From the NCBI GenBank assembly GCA_002271215.1, contig CP018628.1, positions 3,906,001 to 3,970,000 of the forward strand: a stretch of 64,000 nucleotides of DNA, written 5' to 3'. Shown here in pieces: positions 40,869-52,887 of this stretch; position 1 is the stretch's first letter, and the number at the start of each line of letters is the position of its first letter. A program made the translations under genes and the position numbers. Under the pieces are notes generated by a model that searched no databases, was not told where the DNA came from, and saw only the letters and a list, made by a program, of their open reading frames with translations. The DNA is from Lelliottia jeotgali (GTDB taxonomy: Bacteria; Pseudomonadota; Gammaproteobacteria; Enterobacterales; Enterobacteriaceae).

Positions 40869-41303
40869 ATGTTAGGCATTATTTTGACGGGCCACGGTGG
40901 ATTTGCCAGCGGGCTGGAAAAAGCGATGAAGCAGATCCTCGGTGAACAGGAACAGTTTGTCGCCATCGACTTTCCCGAAACCTCCACCACTGCGCTGCTG
41001 ACTTCGCAGCTGGAACAGGCGATTGGCAGCCTGGACGGTGGGCAAGACATCGTCTTTCTGACCGACTTACTCGGCGGCACGCCGTTTCGCGTCGCCTCGA
41101 CGATGGCGATGGAAAAACCGGGCTGGGAAGTGATCACCGGCACCAACTTACAGCTACTGCTGGAGATGGTGATGGAGCGTGACGGCCTGAGCAGCGAAGC
41201 GTTTCGTTTGCAGGCTCTGGAGTGCGGGCATCGCGGGCTGACCAGTCTGGTCGATGAACTCGGGCGCTGTCGCGAAGAAAAGCCCGTTGAGGAAGGCATC
41301 TAA
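40869..41303 (+). CDS. agaF: PTS GalNAc/galactosamine IIA component
   Basis: Soluble mannose-family PTS IIA, 144 residues. The phosphorylated histidine is His9 in ILTGHGGFASGLEKAM. The conserved DLLGGTPFRVAS block is present. It probably serves both the AgaVWE and AgaBCD permeases, since no second IIA gene is present. It is followed by a terminator; the deacetylase gene agaA, expected next, is missing. Confidence 0.95.
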   Translation: MLGIILTGHGGFASGLEKAMKQILGEQEQFVAIDFPETSTTALLTSQLEQAIGSLDGGQDIVFLTDLLGGTPFRVASTMAMEKPGWEVITGTNLQLLLEMVMERDGLSSEAFRLQALECGHRGLTSLVDELGRCREEKPVEEGI

Positions 41304-41361
41304 ACACTGATTTTATTCCGGGCAGGCTCTCCCCCTTAGCCCTTTTATTGTGTATGACCTT

Positions 41362-41398
41362 GGCCTTCGGTGAGATCCGCAAGGCCTTTCTTTTCCTT
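41362..41398 (+). terminator. terminator after agaF
   Basis: Hairpin with arms GGCCTTCGG and CCGCAAGGCC (one bulged base), followed by TTTCTTTTCC. It ends the kbaZ-agaVWEF unit before the agaS promoter region. Confidence 0.7.
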
Positions 41399-41417
41399 TC
41401 TAAAAACTCCTGAACTC

Positions 41418-41514
41418 ACATTTTCGTTTTATTTCTTTTATACCTGTTGATCTTTCTATTTCCTTTCGATAAATTTTAATCAATCGAACAAGTGAAACGA
41501 AACGAAAGATAAGG
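41418..41514 (+). promoter_or_regulatory. AgaR operators upstream of agaS
   Basis: One direct AgaR-type word, ATTTTCGTTTTATTTCTTTT (from 41420), and one inverted copy at 41491-41511, reading TTATCTTTCGTTTCGTTTCA on the minus strand. They frame the presumed promoter of agaS-kbaY-agaBCD. The second matches the site before kbaZ closely. Confidence 0.75.
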
Positions 41515-41563
41515 CACTGTTGCTGAAGTCTGATGTCGGTTTCACCCTACTAAGGACTGCGTT

Positions 41564-43596
<2,033 letters not shown>

Positions 43597-43639
43597 ATAC
43601 AACAACACTCACAATCCAATATCGGCAGGAAGGAAGACT

Positions 43640-44116
43640 ATGAGTAGCCCCAATATTCTCTTAACCCGGATCGATAACCGCCTGGTGCATGGCCAGGTGG
43701 GTGTGACATGGACATCAACTATCGGTGCCAATTTGTTGATCGTCGTCGACGATGAGGTTGCCAAAGACGAGATCCAACAAAAACTCATGGGGATCACCGC
43801 GGATACCTACGGTTTTGGTATCCGCTTTTTCTCCATCGAGAAGACTATCGCCATCATTGAAAAAGCCGCGCCGCACCAGAAAATTTTCCTGATTTGTCGC
43901 ACGCCGGACATCGTCAGAAAACTGATTGAAGGCGGCGTGCCGCTCAATGATGTCAACGTTGGGAATATGCACTTTTCGGAAGGCAAAAAACAAATCAGCA
44001 GCAAGGTGTATGTCGACGAACGGGATCTCGACGATCTGCGTTTTATCAAGCGCAGCGGCGTGAATCTCTTTATCCAGGATGTTCCGGGGGACGCAAAAGA
44101 AGGTATCCCCGATTAG
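43640..44116 (+). CDS. agaB: PTS galactosamine-specific IIB component
   Basis: Mannose-family PTS IIB, 158 residues. The probable active histidine is His17 in IDNRLVHGQVGVTW. The start ATG 43640 (MSSPNILLTR) follows AGGAAGGAAG. Paralogue of agaV. With agaC and agaD it forms the galactosamine permease; it should be phosphorylated by AgaF. Confidence 0.96.
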   Translation: MSSPNILLTRIDNRLVHGQVGVTWTSTIGANLLIVVDDEVAKDEIQQKLMGITADTYGFGIRFFSIEKTIAIIEKAAPHQKIFLICRTPDIVRKLIEGGVPLNDVNVGNMHFSEGKKQISSKVYVDERDLDDLRFIKRSGVNLFIQDVPGDAKEGIPD

Positions 44117-44168
44117 TGGCAGTGTCTCGACATTCAAATAGCTGAAGTCATCATTACGAGGCAAAAAA

Positions 44169-44972
44169 ATGCACGAAATAACATTAATTCAGGGGATATC
44201 CCTGGCTGCTTTAGTTTTCTTTCTAGGGATAGATTTCTGGCTGGAAGCGCTGTTTCTGTTTCGCCCGATCATTGTCTGTACGCTTACCGGGGCGATTCTG
44301 GGCGATATCCACATTGGCCTCATCACCGGCGGTTTGACTGAGCTGGCCTTTGCTGGTTTAACGCCTGCCGGGGGCGTACAGCCACCGAACCCGATCATGG
44401 CCGGGGTGATGACTACCGTCATTGCCTTTTCGACCGGCGTCGATGCGAAAACCGCCATCGGGCTTGGGCTGCCGTTTAGCCTGCTAATGCAGTACGTGAT
44501 TCTGTTCTTCTACTCGGCATTCTCGCTGTTTATGTCGAAGGCCGATAAATATGCGAAAGAGACCAATACCTCCGCTTTCGCCCGGCTGAACTGGACCACG
44601 ACGCTGATTGTCGCCTGCACCTACGCCATTATCACCTTCCTGTGCACTTACCTGGCACAAGGGGCGATGCAGGCGCTGGTCAAAGCGATGCCAGCCTGGC
44701 TGACCCACGGCTTTGAAGTGGCGGGCGGTATTCTGCCAGCGGTCGGTTTTGGCTTGCTGCTTCGCGTGATGTTCAAGGCGCAGTACATCCCTTATCTCAT
44801 CGCCGGATTCTTGTTTGTCTGTTACATCCAGGTCAGCAATCTGCTGCCGGTGGCCGTGTTAGGCGCCGGATTTGCAGTGTATGAATTCTTTAACGCTAAA
44901 GCCAAAAACGCGGCGCAGCCACCCGCAAATACCGCGAAAAAAGATGAAGAGGATTACAGCAATGGGATCTGA
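44169..44972 (+). CDS. agaC: PTS galactosamine-specific IIC component
   Basis: Mannose-family PTS IIC membrane protein, 267 residues with about six to seven hydrophobic segments. Motif LTELAFAGLTPAGGVQPPNP is typical. The C-terminal tail DEEDYSNGI overlaps the start of agaD by 11 bases, the same kind of overlap as agaW/agaE. Confidence 0.96.
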   Translation: MHEITLIQGISLAALVFFLGIDFWLEALFLFRPIIVCTLTGAILGDIHIGLITGGLTELAFAGLTPAGGVQPPNPIMAGVMTTVIAFSTGVDAKTAIGLGLPFSLLMQYVILFFYSAFSLFMSKADKYAKETNTSAFARLNWTTTLIVACTYAIITFLCTYLAQGAMQALVKAMPAWLTHGFEVAGGILPAVGFGLLLRVMFKAQYIPYLIAGFLFVCYIQVSNLLPVAVLGAGFAVYEFFNAKAKNAAQPPANTAKKDEEDYSNGI

Positions 44973-45753
44973 AATCAGTAAAAAAGACATTACGCGCCTG
45001 GGGTTCCGATCCTCTCTGTTGCAGGCGAGCTTTAACTACGAACGCATGCAAGCAGGCGGTTTTACCTGGGCGATGTTGCCGATCCTGAAGAAGATCTACA
45101 AAGGCGACAAAGAAGGTCTCAGCGCGGCGATGAAGGATCATCTGGAATTTATCAATACCCACCCAAACCTGGTCGGGTTCCTGATGGGGCTGCTGATCTC
45201 TATGGAGGAGAAAGGTGAAGACCGTAGCACCATCAAAGGGCTGAAAGTGGCGCTGTTTGGCCCTATCGCTGGGATCGGTGACGCAATTTTCTGGTTTACG
45301 CTGCTGCCGATCATGGCGGGGATTTGCTCTTCCTTTGCCAGCCAGGGCAACCTGCTGGGACCGATCCTGTTCTTCGGCGTTTATCTTGCGATCTTCTTCC
45401 TGCGCGTCGGCTGGACCCACGTGGGTTATACGGTGGGGATCAAGGCTATCGATAAGGTGCGAGAAAATTCGCAGATGATTGCCCGCTCGGCAACGATTCT
45501 CGGGATCACGGTGATCGGTGGGCTTATTGCCTCATACGTACATATCAACGTGGTAACTAGCTTCGCTATCGACGCCACTCATAGCGTGGCGCTGCAAAAG
45601 GACTTCTTCGATAAAGTGTTCCCGAACATTTTGCCGATGGGTTATACCCTGCTGATGTACTACCTGCTGCGGGTGAAGAAAGCGCATCCGGTGCTGTTGA
45701 TTGCCGTCACGTTTGTGCTGGCGATTGTCGGGTCGGCGCTGGGGATTTTGTAA
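44962..45753 (+). CDS. agaD: PTS galactosamine-specific IID component
   Basis: Mannose-family PTS IID membrane protein, 263 residues. The start ATG 44962 (MGSEISKKDITRLGF) matches E. coli. Contains SSLLQASFNYERMQAGGFTW and GPIAGIGDAIFWFTLLPI. Last gene of the aga cluster here; the E. coli agaI gene that follows is missing. A REP unit and a hairpin follow. Confidence 0.96.
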   Translation: MGSEISKKDITRLGFRSSLLQASFNYERMQAGGFTWAMLPILKKIYKGDKEGLSAAMKDHLEFINTHPNLVGFLMGLLISMEEKGEDRSTIKGLKVALFGPIAGIGDAIFWFTLLPIMAGICSSFASQGNLLGPILFFGVYLAIFFLRVGWTHVGYTVGIKAIDKVRENSQMIARSATILGITVIGGLIASYVHINVVTSFAIDATHSVALQKDFFDKVFPNILPMGYTLLMYYLLRVKKAHPVLLIAVTFVLAIVGSALGIL

Positions 45754-45762
45754 CGAAGGGCG

Positions 45763-45796
45763 TGCCGGGCGGCGCTGTGCTTGCCCGGCCTACAAT
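45763..45796. repeat. single REP unit
   Basis: TGCCGGGCGGCGCTGTGCTT followed by GCCCGGCCTACA, between converging agaD and rsmI. Confidence 0.75.
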
Positions 45797-45802
45797 TAGC
45801 GG

Positions 45803-45850
45803 ATTTCTTCCGACATTTCTTCCGACATTTTATGTCGGATAAGAAGGAAC
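45803..45850. terminator. direct/inverted repeat hairpin agaD/rsmI
   Basis: TTTCTTCCGACAT occurs twice in a row (12 bp apart), followed by the inverted partner ATGTCGGATAAGAA. The second copy and the inverted partner form a hairpin with a TT loop. It may end both converging units; there is only a short T run. Confidence 0.5.
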
Positions 45851-45851
45851 A

Positions 45852-46715
45852 TTATCCCCCCTGCTGCTCCAGCGCATGCTTGTACAGCGCATTCTTTTTC
45901 ACGCCGTGGATTTCGGCGGCAAGCGCAGCGGCTTTTTTCAGCGGCAGTTCGGCTTGCAGGAGCGCCAGGGTGCGCAGCGCTTCGGCAGGCAGCGCGTCTT
46001 CTTGCGCTTTATGGCCTTCAACAATCAGGACCATCTCACCCTTACGGCGGTTTTCGTCCTCTTTCACCCACGCCAGCAGTTCACCGACCGGTGCGCCGTG
46101 GATGTTTTCCCAGGTTTTGGTCAGCTCGCGGGCCAGCACCACGTAGCGGGACTCGCCCCAGACGGCGACCATATCTTCTAAACTGTCCAGCAGACGGTGG
46201 GTGGATTCATAGAAAATCAGGGTACGCGGTTCGGCTTCAAGATCTTTCAGTACGTCGCGGCGGCCTTTGGATTTTGCCGGTAAGAAACCTTCGTAGCAGA
46301 AACGGTCGGATGGCAGACCCGCAGCGCTCAGCGCGGCAATCGCGGCGCACGGCCCCGGCAGAGGCACCACGCGGATACCTGCTTCGCGGCAGGTACGCAC
46401 CAGATGATAGCCAGGATCGTTAATCAGCGGCGTGCCGGCATCAGACACCAGTGCGATGTTCGTCCCTTCTTTCAGTTTGGCCACCAGCGATTCGGCTTTT
46501 TGTTGCTCATTGTGATCGTGCAAAGCGAACATTTTGGCGCTAATGGCGAAGTGTTGCAGCAGCAGGCCGGTGTGGCGAGTGTCTTCAGCGGCAATTAAAT
46601 CAACAGCTTGTAAAACGGTGAGCGCACGTTGGGTAATATCAGACAAATTCCCGATAGGAGTAGGTACAATATAAAGCTGGCCTTGAGAATTATCTGCCGT
46701 TTCGTGTTGTTTCAT
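45852..46715 (-). CDS. rsmI: 16S rRNA 2'-O-ribose C1402 methyltransferase
   Basis: SAM-dependent methyltransferase of the tetrapyrrole-methylase fold, 287 residues, modifying C1402 of 16S rRNA. Visible are [38 protein letters not shown] and [18 protein letters not shown]. Divergent from lpoA over 62 bp. Confidence 0.97.
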   Translation of the reverse strand: MKQHETADNSQGQLYIVPTPIGNLSDITQRALTVLQAVDLIAAEDTRHTGLLLQHFAISAKMFALHDHNEQQKAESLVAKLKEGTNIALVSDAGTPLINDPGYHLVRTCREAGIRVVPLPGPCAAIAALSAAGLPSDRFCYEGFLPAKSKGRRDVLKDLEAEPRTLIFYESTHRLLDSLEDMVAVWGESRYVVLARELTKTWENIHGAPVGELLAWVKEDENRRKGEMVLIVEGHKAQEDALPAEALRTLALLQAELPLKKAAALAAEIHGVKKNALYKHALEQQGG

Positions 46716-46777
46716 TGTTTAGTCCGTATTGCCGATTTAATATTGAGCATTGCCTAAAAAATATCACTGGATACAGT

Positions 46778-48931
46778 ATGGTACCCTTAACGTTTCTTCG
46801 AACAAAAGCTTCGCGCAGCCTGCCCATTGTGCTGGCAGCCTTGATTTTCGCAGGCTGTGGCACTCAGGCGCCCGATCAGACTGCTGCCCATATGGAGGGT
46901 ACTGCGCAGGCTGATTCCGGCTATTATCTGCAACAGATGTCGCAAAGCTCAGATGATACCAAGACCAACTGGCAATTACTTGCCATTCGTTCACTGCTGA
47001 AAGAGGGCAAAACCCAGCAGGCGGTCGATCTGTACAACCAGTTGCCGCAGGAATTGAACGATACTCAGCGTCGCGAACAGACTCTGCTGTCGGCGGAAGT
47101 GAAAACCGCGCAGAAAGATTATCCGGCCGCGAAAAAGATCCTCGCCGATATCGACGTAAAAGCGCTGGATAACAACCAGCAGGCGCGCTACTGGCAGGCG
47201 ACGATTGCCGCCGAACAGGGTCGCCCTTCTCTGCCATTGCTTCGCGCACTGATTGCCCAGGAGCCGCTGCTGAGCGGTGACGCTAAGCAGAAAAATATCG
47301 ACGCCACCTGGCAGGCGCTGTCGGCCATGACGCCAGAGCAGGCACAAACGCTGGTGATCAACGCCGACGAAAACGTGCTGCAGGGCTGGCTGGATCTGCA
47401 ACAAATGTGGTTCACCAACCGCAGCGATCCGAAGATGCTGAAAGCCGGAATCACCGACTGGCAGACCCGTTATCCGCAAAATCCAGGCGCGAAAATGCTG
47501 CCAACGCAGCTGGTTAACGTACAGAATTTCAAACCAGCATCCGTGAATAAAATCGCCTTGTTACTGCCTCTGAACGGCCAGGCGGCGGTGTTTGGTCGCA
47601 CCATTCAGCAGGGTTTTGAAGCGGCGAAAAATGGCACCACTGCGGTTGCGGGCAGCGCGGTTCCAGCGCAAGCCGCACAGGCAGCCAACGTGAATGACGT
47701 GGTGAGCCCATCTGCGGCGGAAACTACTGATTTAACCACCACACAGGCGCCTGCCCAGGGCACCCTGCAAAATCCGGTGACGGCGCCAACGACGCCTCCG
47801 ACCACTGCTCCTGCGCAACAACCGCAAGCTCCGGCGGCACAGCAAGCGCCAGCCGCTCCGGCGACTGATGCAGCTGTCGCGCAGCCGCAAACCGCAGCAA
47901 CACCGGAACAACAGCCCGCCGCACAGCCGCAGTCCGTTGCCAACACAACCGCTAATCCAGGCGCTGAGCTGAAGATTTATGACACCAGTTCGCAGCCGCT
48001 CGATCAAGTTCTGGCGCAGGTTCAGCAGGACGGCGCCAGCATTGTTGTCGGCCCACTGTTGAAGAACAACGTTGAAGAGCTGATGAAGAGCAATACCTCC
48101 CTGAACGTGCTGGCACTCAACCAGCCAGAGCAGGTGCAGAATCGTGCGAACATCTGCTACTTCGCCCTTTCCCCAGAAGATGAGGCTCGCGACGCCGCGC
48201 GCCATATCCACGAACAGGGAAAACAAGCGCCACTGCTGTTAACGCCGCGTAGCGCACTGGGCGATCGCGTGGCGAATGCCTTTGCTCAGGAGTGGCAGCA
48301 ACTGGGTGGCGGCGTCGTGCTGCAGCAGAAATTTGGTTCAACGTCTGAGCTGCGTGCGGGCGTTAACGGCGGCTCGGGTATCGCCCTGACCGGCAGTCCG
48401 GTTTCAGCCAGCCTGCCGCAGCAGCAGGGTGTTACCATCGGCGGCCTGACCATCCCCGCTCCGCCGACTGACGCGCAAATCAGCGGTGGCGGTAAAGTGG
48501 ATGCGGCCTATATCGTCGCGACACCGGAAGAGATTGCCTTTATTAAACCGATGATTGCGATGCGCAACGGCAGTCAGAGCGGAGTGACCTTGTACGCCAG
48601 CTCGCGCAGCGCGCAAGGTACGGCGGGCCCGGATTTCCGTCTGGAAATGGACGGCCTGCAGTACAGCGAGATCCCGATGCTGGCAGGCAGCAATCCGGCA
48701 CTGATGCAACAGGCGCTGAGCAGCGTGCGTAACGATTACTCCCTCGCACGTCTCTACGCGATGGGTGTGGATGCGTGGGCGCTGGCGAACCACTTTACCC
48801 AGATGCGCCAGGTGCCGGGATTTGAGCTTAACGGCAACACCGGCGATCTGACCGCCACCCAAGATTGCGTGATTAACAGGAAGTTATCATGGCTCAAATA
48901 CCAGCAGGGGCAGATCGTCCCGGCCAGTTAA
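46778..48931 (+). CDS. lpoA: outer membrane lipoprotein activator of PBP1A
   Basis: Lipoprotein that reaches from the outer membrane through the periplasm to activate the peptidoglycan synthase PBP1A. It has 717 residues against 678 in E. coli. The signal peptide ends at lipobox LIFAGC (Cys27). The N-terminal TPR-like domain is followed by an Ala/Pro/Gln-rich linker (about residues 290-390), which accounts for the extra length, and then a periplasmic-binding-like C-terminal domain. The start ATG 46778 (MVPLTF) matches E. coli; the frame is open 21 codons upstream. Its end overlaps yraN by 43 bases. Confidence 0.96.
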   Translation: MVPLTFLRTKASRSLPIVLAALIFAGCGTQAPDQTAAHMEGTAQADSGYYLQQMSQSSDDTKTNWQLLAIRSLLKEGKTQQAVDLYNQLPQELNDTQRREQTLLSAEVKTAQKDYPAAKKILADIDVKALDNNQQARYWQATIAAEQGRPSLPLLRALIAQEPLLSGDAKQKNIDATWQALSAMTPEQAQTLVINADENVLQGWLDLQQMWFTNRSDPKMLKAGITDWQTRYPQNPGAKMLPTQLVNVQNFKPASVNKIALLLPLNGQAAVFGRTIQQGFEAAKNGTTAVAGSAVPAQAAQAANVNDVVSPSAAETTDLTTTQAPAQGTLQNPVTAPTTPPTTAPAQQPQAPAAQQAPAAPATDAAVAQPQTAATPEQQPAAQPQSVANTTANPGAELKIYDTSSQPLDQVLAQVQQDGASIVVGPLLKNNVEELMKSNTSLNVLALNQPEQVQNRANICYFALSPEDEARDAARHIHEQGKQAPLLLTPRSALGDRVANAFAQEWQQLGGGVVLQQKFGSTSELRAGVNGGSGIALTGSPVSASLPQQQGVTIGGLTIPAPPTDAQISGGGKVDAAYIVATPEEIAFIKPMIAMRNGSQSGVTLYASSRSAQGTAGPDFRLEMDGLQYSEIPMLAGSNPALMQQALSSVRNDYSLARLYAMGVDAWALANHFTQMRQVPGFELNGNTGDLTATQDCVINRKLSWLKYQQGQIVPAS

Positions 48932-49284
48932 GCCGCAAACAGACCGGCGACGCGTGGGAGTTAAAAACGCGTCGCTGGCTGGAAGGCAAAGGACTGCGTT
49001 TTATCGCCGCCAACGTTCGTGAACGGGGCGGCGAAATTGATCTGATCATGAAAGAGGGTCAGGTAACCGTGTTTATTGAGGTCCGTTTTCGTCAGTCGTC
49101 CCGCTTTGGTGGCGCTGCCGCCAGCGTGACCCTCGCCAAACAACGAAAATTATTACAGACTGCCCACTTGTGGCTCGCCCGCCATAATGGGAGTTTTGAT
49201 ACTGTGGATTGCCGGTTCGATGTGGTAGCCTTCACCGGAAACGACGTAGAATGGCTGAAAAACGCCTTTGGCGAAGACGTCTAA
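48889..49284 (+). CDS. yraN: UPF0102 nuclease-fold protein YraN
   Basis: Small protein of 131 residues (UPF0102) with a PD-(D/E)xK-like restriction-endonuclease fold. The motif [20 protein letters not shown] contains the E-x-D and E-x-R/K residues. The exact role is unknown. The start ATG 48889 follows ACAGGAAGTTATC and lies inside the lpoA coding end, overlapping by 43 bases. Confidence 0.95.
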   Translation: MAQIPAGADRPGQLSRKQTGDAWELKTRRWLEGKGLRFIAANVRERGGEIDLIMKEGQVTVFIEVRFRQSSRFGGAAASVTLAKQRKLLQTAHLWLARHNGSFDTVDCRFDVVAFTGNDVEWLKNAFGEDV

Positions 49285-49306
49285 AACAAAGTTTTAAAGG
49301 GATAAC

Positions 49307-49894
49307 GTGCTCGAAAGAATTAAGGTTTGTTTCACAGAAAGCATTCAAACTCAGATTGCAGCGGCGGAAGCCCTCCCGGATGCTATTTCTCGTGCCGCGA
49401 TGACGCTGGTGCAGTCCCTGCTGAACGGCAACAAAATCCTCTGTTGTGGCAATGGCACATCGGCCGCCAACGCACAGCATTTTGCTGCCAGCATGATCAA
49501 TCGTTTCGAAACAGAACGCCCAAGTTTACCTGCCATTGCACTTAATACCGATAATGTGGTCTTAACGGCGATCGCCAACGATCGTCTGCATGACGAAATA
49601 TACGCAAAACAGGTGCGCGCCTTAGGGCATGCCGGGGATGTTCTGCTGGCGATTTCCACACGAGGTAATAGCCGCGATATCGTCAAAGCCGTTGAAGCGG
49701 CCGTGACGCGCGATATGACCATCGTCGCACTAACCGGCTATGACGGTGGCGAACTGGCGGGTCTGTTAGGGCCGCAGGATGTGGAGATCCGCATTCCTTC
49801 GCATCGCAGCGCGCGCATTCAGGAAATGCACATGCTGACGGTGAACTGCTTATGCGATCTGATCGATAACACGCTTTTCCCTCACCAGGAATGA
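49307..49894 (+). CDS. diaA: DnaA initiator-associating protein DiaA
   Basis: SIS-domain protein of 195 residues that binds DnaA and helps timely initiation at oriC. Motifs [20 protein letters not shown] and [18 protein letters not shown]. It starts with GTG 49307 (read as Met; the E. coli protein starts MQERIK). Nearly identical to the E. coli protein. Between yraN and dolP. Confidence 0.97.
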   Translation: MLERIKVCFTESIQTQIAAAEALPDAISRAAMTLVQSLLNGNKILCCGNGTSAANAQHFAASMINRFETERPSLPAIALNTDNVVLTAIANDRLHDEIYAKQVRALGHAGDVLLAISTRGNSRDIVKAVEAAVTRDMTIVALTGYDGGELAGLLGPQDVEIRIPSHRSARIQEMHMLTVNCLCDLIDNTLFPHQE

Positions 49895-49907
49895 TTAAGG
49901 AGTACTA

Positions 49908-50483
49908 ATGAAGGCATTAACGCCCCTCGCAGTCCTTATTTCTGCGCTGCTGCTTCAGGGATGCATCGCGGCGGCCGTTGTAGGCACCGCAGCTGTCGGC
50001 ACCAAAGCCGCAACCGATCCGCGTTCTGTGGGAACTCAGGTTGACGACAGTACGCTGGAACTTCGCGTCAACAGCGCTCTGTCGAAAGACGAACAGATTA
50101 AGAAAGAAGCGCGTATTAACGTGACCGCTTATCAGGGCAAAGTGCTACTGGCAGGCCAGGCACCGAATATGGATCTCGCTTCCCGCGCCAAGCAAATCGC
50201 TATGGGCGTCGATGGGGCGACCGAGGTATTCAACGAAGTACGTCAGGGCCAGCCGATTGGTCTGGGAACCGCATCGTCTGACACCTGGATAACCACCAAA
50301 GTGCGCTCTCAACTGTTGGGCAGCGATCAGGTGAAATCGTCAAACGTCAAAGTGACGACCGAGAATGGCGAAGTCTTCCTTCTCGGCCTGGTTACAGACC
50401 GTGAAGCCAAAGCGGCTGCGGATATTGCCAGCCGGGTGAGCGGCGTGAAGAAAGTCACCACCGCGTTTACCTTTATCAAATAA
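49908..50483 (+). CDS. dolP: outer membrane lipoprotein DolP (dual BON domain)
   Basis: Outer-membrane lipoprotein of 191 residues supporting envelope integrity and BAM function. Lipobox LLLQGC gives Cys19. Two BON domains follow (about 46-115 and 124-191) with GATEVFNEVR and SGVKKVTTAF repeats. In E. coli it is sigma-E controlled; I did not find a convincing sigma-E promoter here. A strong terminator follows. Confidence 0.96.
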   Translation: MKALTPLAVLISALLLQGCIAAAVVGTAAVGTKAATDPRSVGTQVDDSTLELRVNSALSKDEQIKKEARINVTAYQGKVLLAGQAPNMDLASRAKQIAMGVDGATEVFNEVRQGQPIGLGTASSDTWITTKVRSQLLGSDQVKSSNVKVTTENGEVFLLGLVTDREAKAAADIASRVSGVKKVTTAFTFIK

Positions 50484-50484
50484 G

Positions 50485-50518
50485 AAAATCCCCGGCTCTG
50501 ACCGGGGATTTTTTTGTC
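50485..50518. terminator. dolP/yraQ terminator
   Basis: Hairpin AATCCCCGG-CTCTGA-CCGGGGATT followed by TTTTTT. A-rich on the left side, so usable by converging yraQ as well. Confidence 0.9.
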
Positions 50519-51556
50519 TTACAGTAGCGCAATACTTCCTGTTATCACCCCACTCAATGCCACCAGCCCTCCCGTCAGCCACAGGGCTTTCGCCGGAAAT
50601 GACTTACGCAGCATGATCAGCGACGGTAAACTTACCGCAGGTAGCGTCATGAGCAGCGCCAACGCGGGTGCCGCGCCCATCCCTGCCAGCATCATGGTTT
50701 GCACAATCGGAATTTCCGCCGCCGTCGGAATGACGAACAGACACCCAGCGACCGCCATCGCAATCACCCACAGCAGGGAATTATCGATCGCCCCGTCCGC
50801 GTGCGGGAACAACCAGACGCGCGCCGCGCCCAGAACCAGCACCGCCAGAATATAGACCGGGATTGTGCTCCAGAAGAGCTGCCACAGCGCTTTGCCCCAG
50901 CGGCTGAAAAAGCCGTCCTGTGATTCAATATGACTTACATCGAGAGTGCTCGCGGGTTGTGCGATATCTTTCACCAGAGACTGCACTAATGAGGCGACCA
51001 CCAGCACCATAATCAGCCCGGCAACCAGGCGGATAAGTGCGAAATGCCAGCCCAGCACAAAGCCCATAAACACCAGCGTAGCCGGATTAAGAACGGGGTT
51101 TCCCATCCAGAACGCCAGCGCGCCGCCCATCGACACATTCTGACGACGCATGCCTGCCGTGACGGGCGCCGCGCAGCAGGAGCACATCATCCCCGGCAGC
51201 GAGAAGATCGTACCAAGCAGCGTTCCCTGAAAGCGCGGTTGTCCGAGCGTGCGCATTAACCAATTACGCGGAATGAGAACCTGAACCAGTGAACCTAAAA
51301 GCACGCCTAATACCGCGGCTTTCCAGACCGCCAGGAAGTAGACCATCGCGTAATCCCAGGCTGCCTGAAGTGGACTGGAATCGGTGTGGGCGAGAATAGA
51401 TTTACCGATGCTATGGGTTTCGGCGGCAGTGAACGCTTTGCCGTAATAAGGCTGCCATTTCACATACCAAAGACCCACAATAACGACGAGAAAAAAGAGT
51501 GCGGGCTTCCACCACTGAAATGGCGTTGCCGCCTGAGATGAAGACTGACCAGTCAT
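50519..51556 (-). CDS. yraQ: predicted permease YraQ
   Basis: Inner-membrane protein of 345 residues of the DUF318/ArsP-like permease family, with about eight hydrophobic segments. The conserved MMCSCCAAPVTAGMRR motif, with adjacent cysteines, and GNPVLNPATLVFMGF are typical. The substrate is unknown; relatives are linked to organoarsenicals. It lies 39 bp upstream (in genome order) of the yraR stop. Confidence 0.93.
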   Translation of the reverse strand: MTGQSSSQAATPFQWWKPALFFLVVIVGLWYVKWQPYYGKAFTAAETHSIGKSILAHTDSSPLQAAWDYAMVYFLAVWKAAVLGVLLGSLVQVLIPRNWLMRTLGQPRFQGTLLGTIFSLPGMMCSCCAAPVTAGMRRQNVSMGGALAFWMGNPVLNPATLVFMGFVLGWHFALIRLVAGLIMVLVVASLVQSLVKDIAQPASTLDVSHIESQDGFFSRWGKALWQLFWSTIPVYILAVLVLGAARVWLFPHADGAIDNSLLWVIAMAVAGCLFVIPTAAEIPIVQTMMLAGMGAAPALALLMTLPAVSLPSLIMLRKSFPAKALWLTGGLVALSGVITGSIALL

Positions 51557-51595
51557 AGCATTCCCCGGAAGTGAGATTCGTTTAGGCCGAGGAGT

Positions 51596-52240
51596 TTACG
51601 CCTCGCCTTTTGCGATTTCACGCAGTTTAGCCGACGGGATGATATTCACGCCCTCCTTTGAGGGGGAGCGAGCTTCGTGGAGCATGGCGCTGGCCACATC
51701 ACGCGCCTGAATGGATTTCCAGTTGCCGGGAAAAAGCTGGAACAGTGGCGCAAAAATCGACTCATTAAAGCGCTGCTTTTCACGATCTCCCAGCAGCATT
51801 GACGGGCGCACAATCGTAAGCCGATCCCAGTTTTGGGCGATCAGCGCGTCTTCCATTTTGCCTTTCACTTTGTTGTAGAAGAACGGCGAGTTAGCGTTCG
51901 CGCCCATCGAGCTGACCACTAAGAAGTGCTTCGCCCCCAGACGCTTCGCGGTGAGCGCCGTGTCCACCACCAGCGTGTAGTCGGCGTGGATAAAAGCCTC
52001 TTTGCTTCCGGCTTCGCGGCGGGTGGTGCCGAGACAGCAAAAGGCGATATCAATCGGGTCCTGCACCTGCGCGAGCGCATCGGTCAGCTGTGGATCGTGA
52101 GGATTGTATACGCCCGAGATGTCCGCTAACGGGCGTCGGGTGGGCGCGGCGATGTAATTGATCCTCGGCTCCCGGATCAGCATTCTCAGAAGGTGATCGC
52201 CCACCAGCCCGGTGGATCCTGTGATTAATACCTGGCTCAT
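51596..52240 (-). CDS. yraR: atypical SDR / NAD(P)-binding protein YraR
   Basis: Predicted NAD(P)-binding oxidoreductase-like protein, 214 residues. Rossmann motif [14 protein letters not shown] at the N-terminus and [13 protein letters not shown] near the active-site position. Function unknown. The start ATG 52240 (MSQVLITG) follows AGGAGAGAAA; the frame extends 17 codons upstream without support. Confidence 0.94.
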   Translation of the reverse strand: MSQVLITGSTGLVGDHLLRMLIREPRINYIAAPTRRPLADISGVYNPHDPQLTDALAQVQDPIDIAFCCLGTTRREAGSKEAFIHADYTLVVDTALTAKRLGAKHFLVVSSMGANANSPFFYNKVKGKMEDALIAQNWDRLTIVRPSMLLGDREKQRFNESIFAPLFQLFPGNWKSIQARDVASAMLHEARSPSKEGVNIIPSAKLREIAKGEA

Positions 52241-52368
52241 TTTCTCTCCTTTGCAGATTAGTCCGTTTGCGATTTCAGCCTGCTTAGCCACACTTAAAAG
52301 TCTGTTACGGGTAAGTATTTACCACAAACGGAAAAAAATCTGTCTGAAGCCAAAACAACGGAGGAAAC

Positions 52369-52887
52369 ATGGGCAAGAAAATAGCCGTCTTGATCACCGA
52401 CGAGTTTGAAGATTCAGAGTTCACCTCGCCCGCAGAGGCGTTCCGCAAAGCCGGGCACGAGGTGGTGACGATCGATAAGCAGGCCGGTAAAACGGTAAAA
52501 GGCCATAAGGGCGAGGCCAGTGTGGCCATCGACAAAGCCATTGATGAAGTGCGCCCGGCAGACTTTGACGCCCTGCTGTTACCTGGCGGTCACTCCCCGG
52601 ATACGCTGCGCGGCGACGAGCGCTTTGTGACGTTCACACGTGATTTTGTCTCCAGCGGCAAACCTGTTTTCGCCATCTGCCACGGGCCACAGCTGTTGAT
52701 CAGCGCAGAGGTCGTGCGGGGGCGTAAGCTGACCGCGGTTAAACCCATCGTCATCGATCTGAAAAATGCAGGAGCGGATTTCTACGATCAGGAAGTGGTC
52801 GTCGATAACAATCAGCTGGTAACGAGCCGGACGCCAGACGATCTGCCGGCCTTTAACCGCGAAGCATTACGCCTGCTCGGATCGTAG
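52369..52887 (+). CDS. yhbO: DJ-1/PfpI family protein YhbO
   Basis: Stress-protective DJ-1/PfpI family protein of 172 residues, reported in E. coli as a glyoxalase/deglycase-like enzyme. The nucleophile is Cys104 in [10 protein letters not shown], with Glu in TDEFEDSEF completing the site. The start ATG 52369 follows CGGAGGAAAC. Its last 21 bases overlap the end of converging yhbP. Confidence 0.96.
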   Translation: MGKKIAVLITDEFEDSEFTSPAEAFRKAGHEVVTIDKQAGKTVKGHKGEASVAIDKAIDEVRPADFDALLLPGGHSPDTLRGDERFVTFTRDFVSSGKPVFAICHGPQLLISAEVVRGRKLTAVKPIVIDLKNAGADFYDQEVVVDNNQLVTSRTPDDLPAFNREALRLLGS

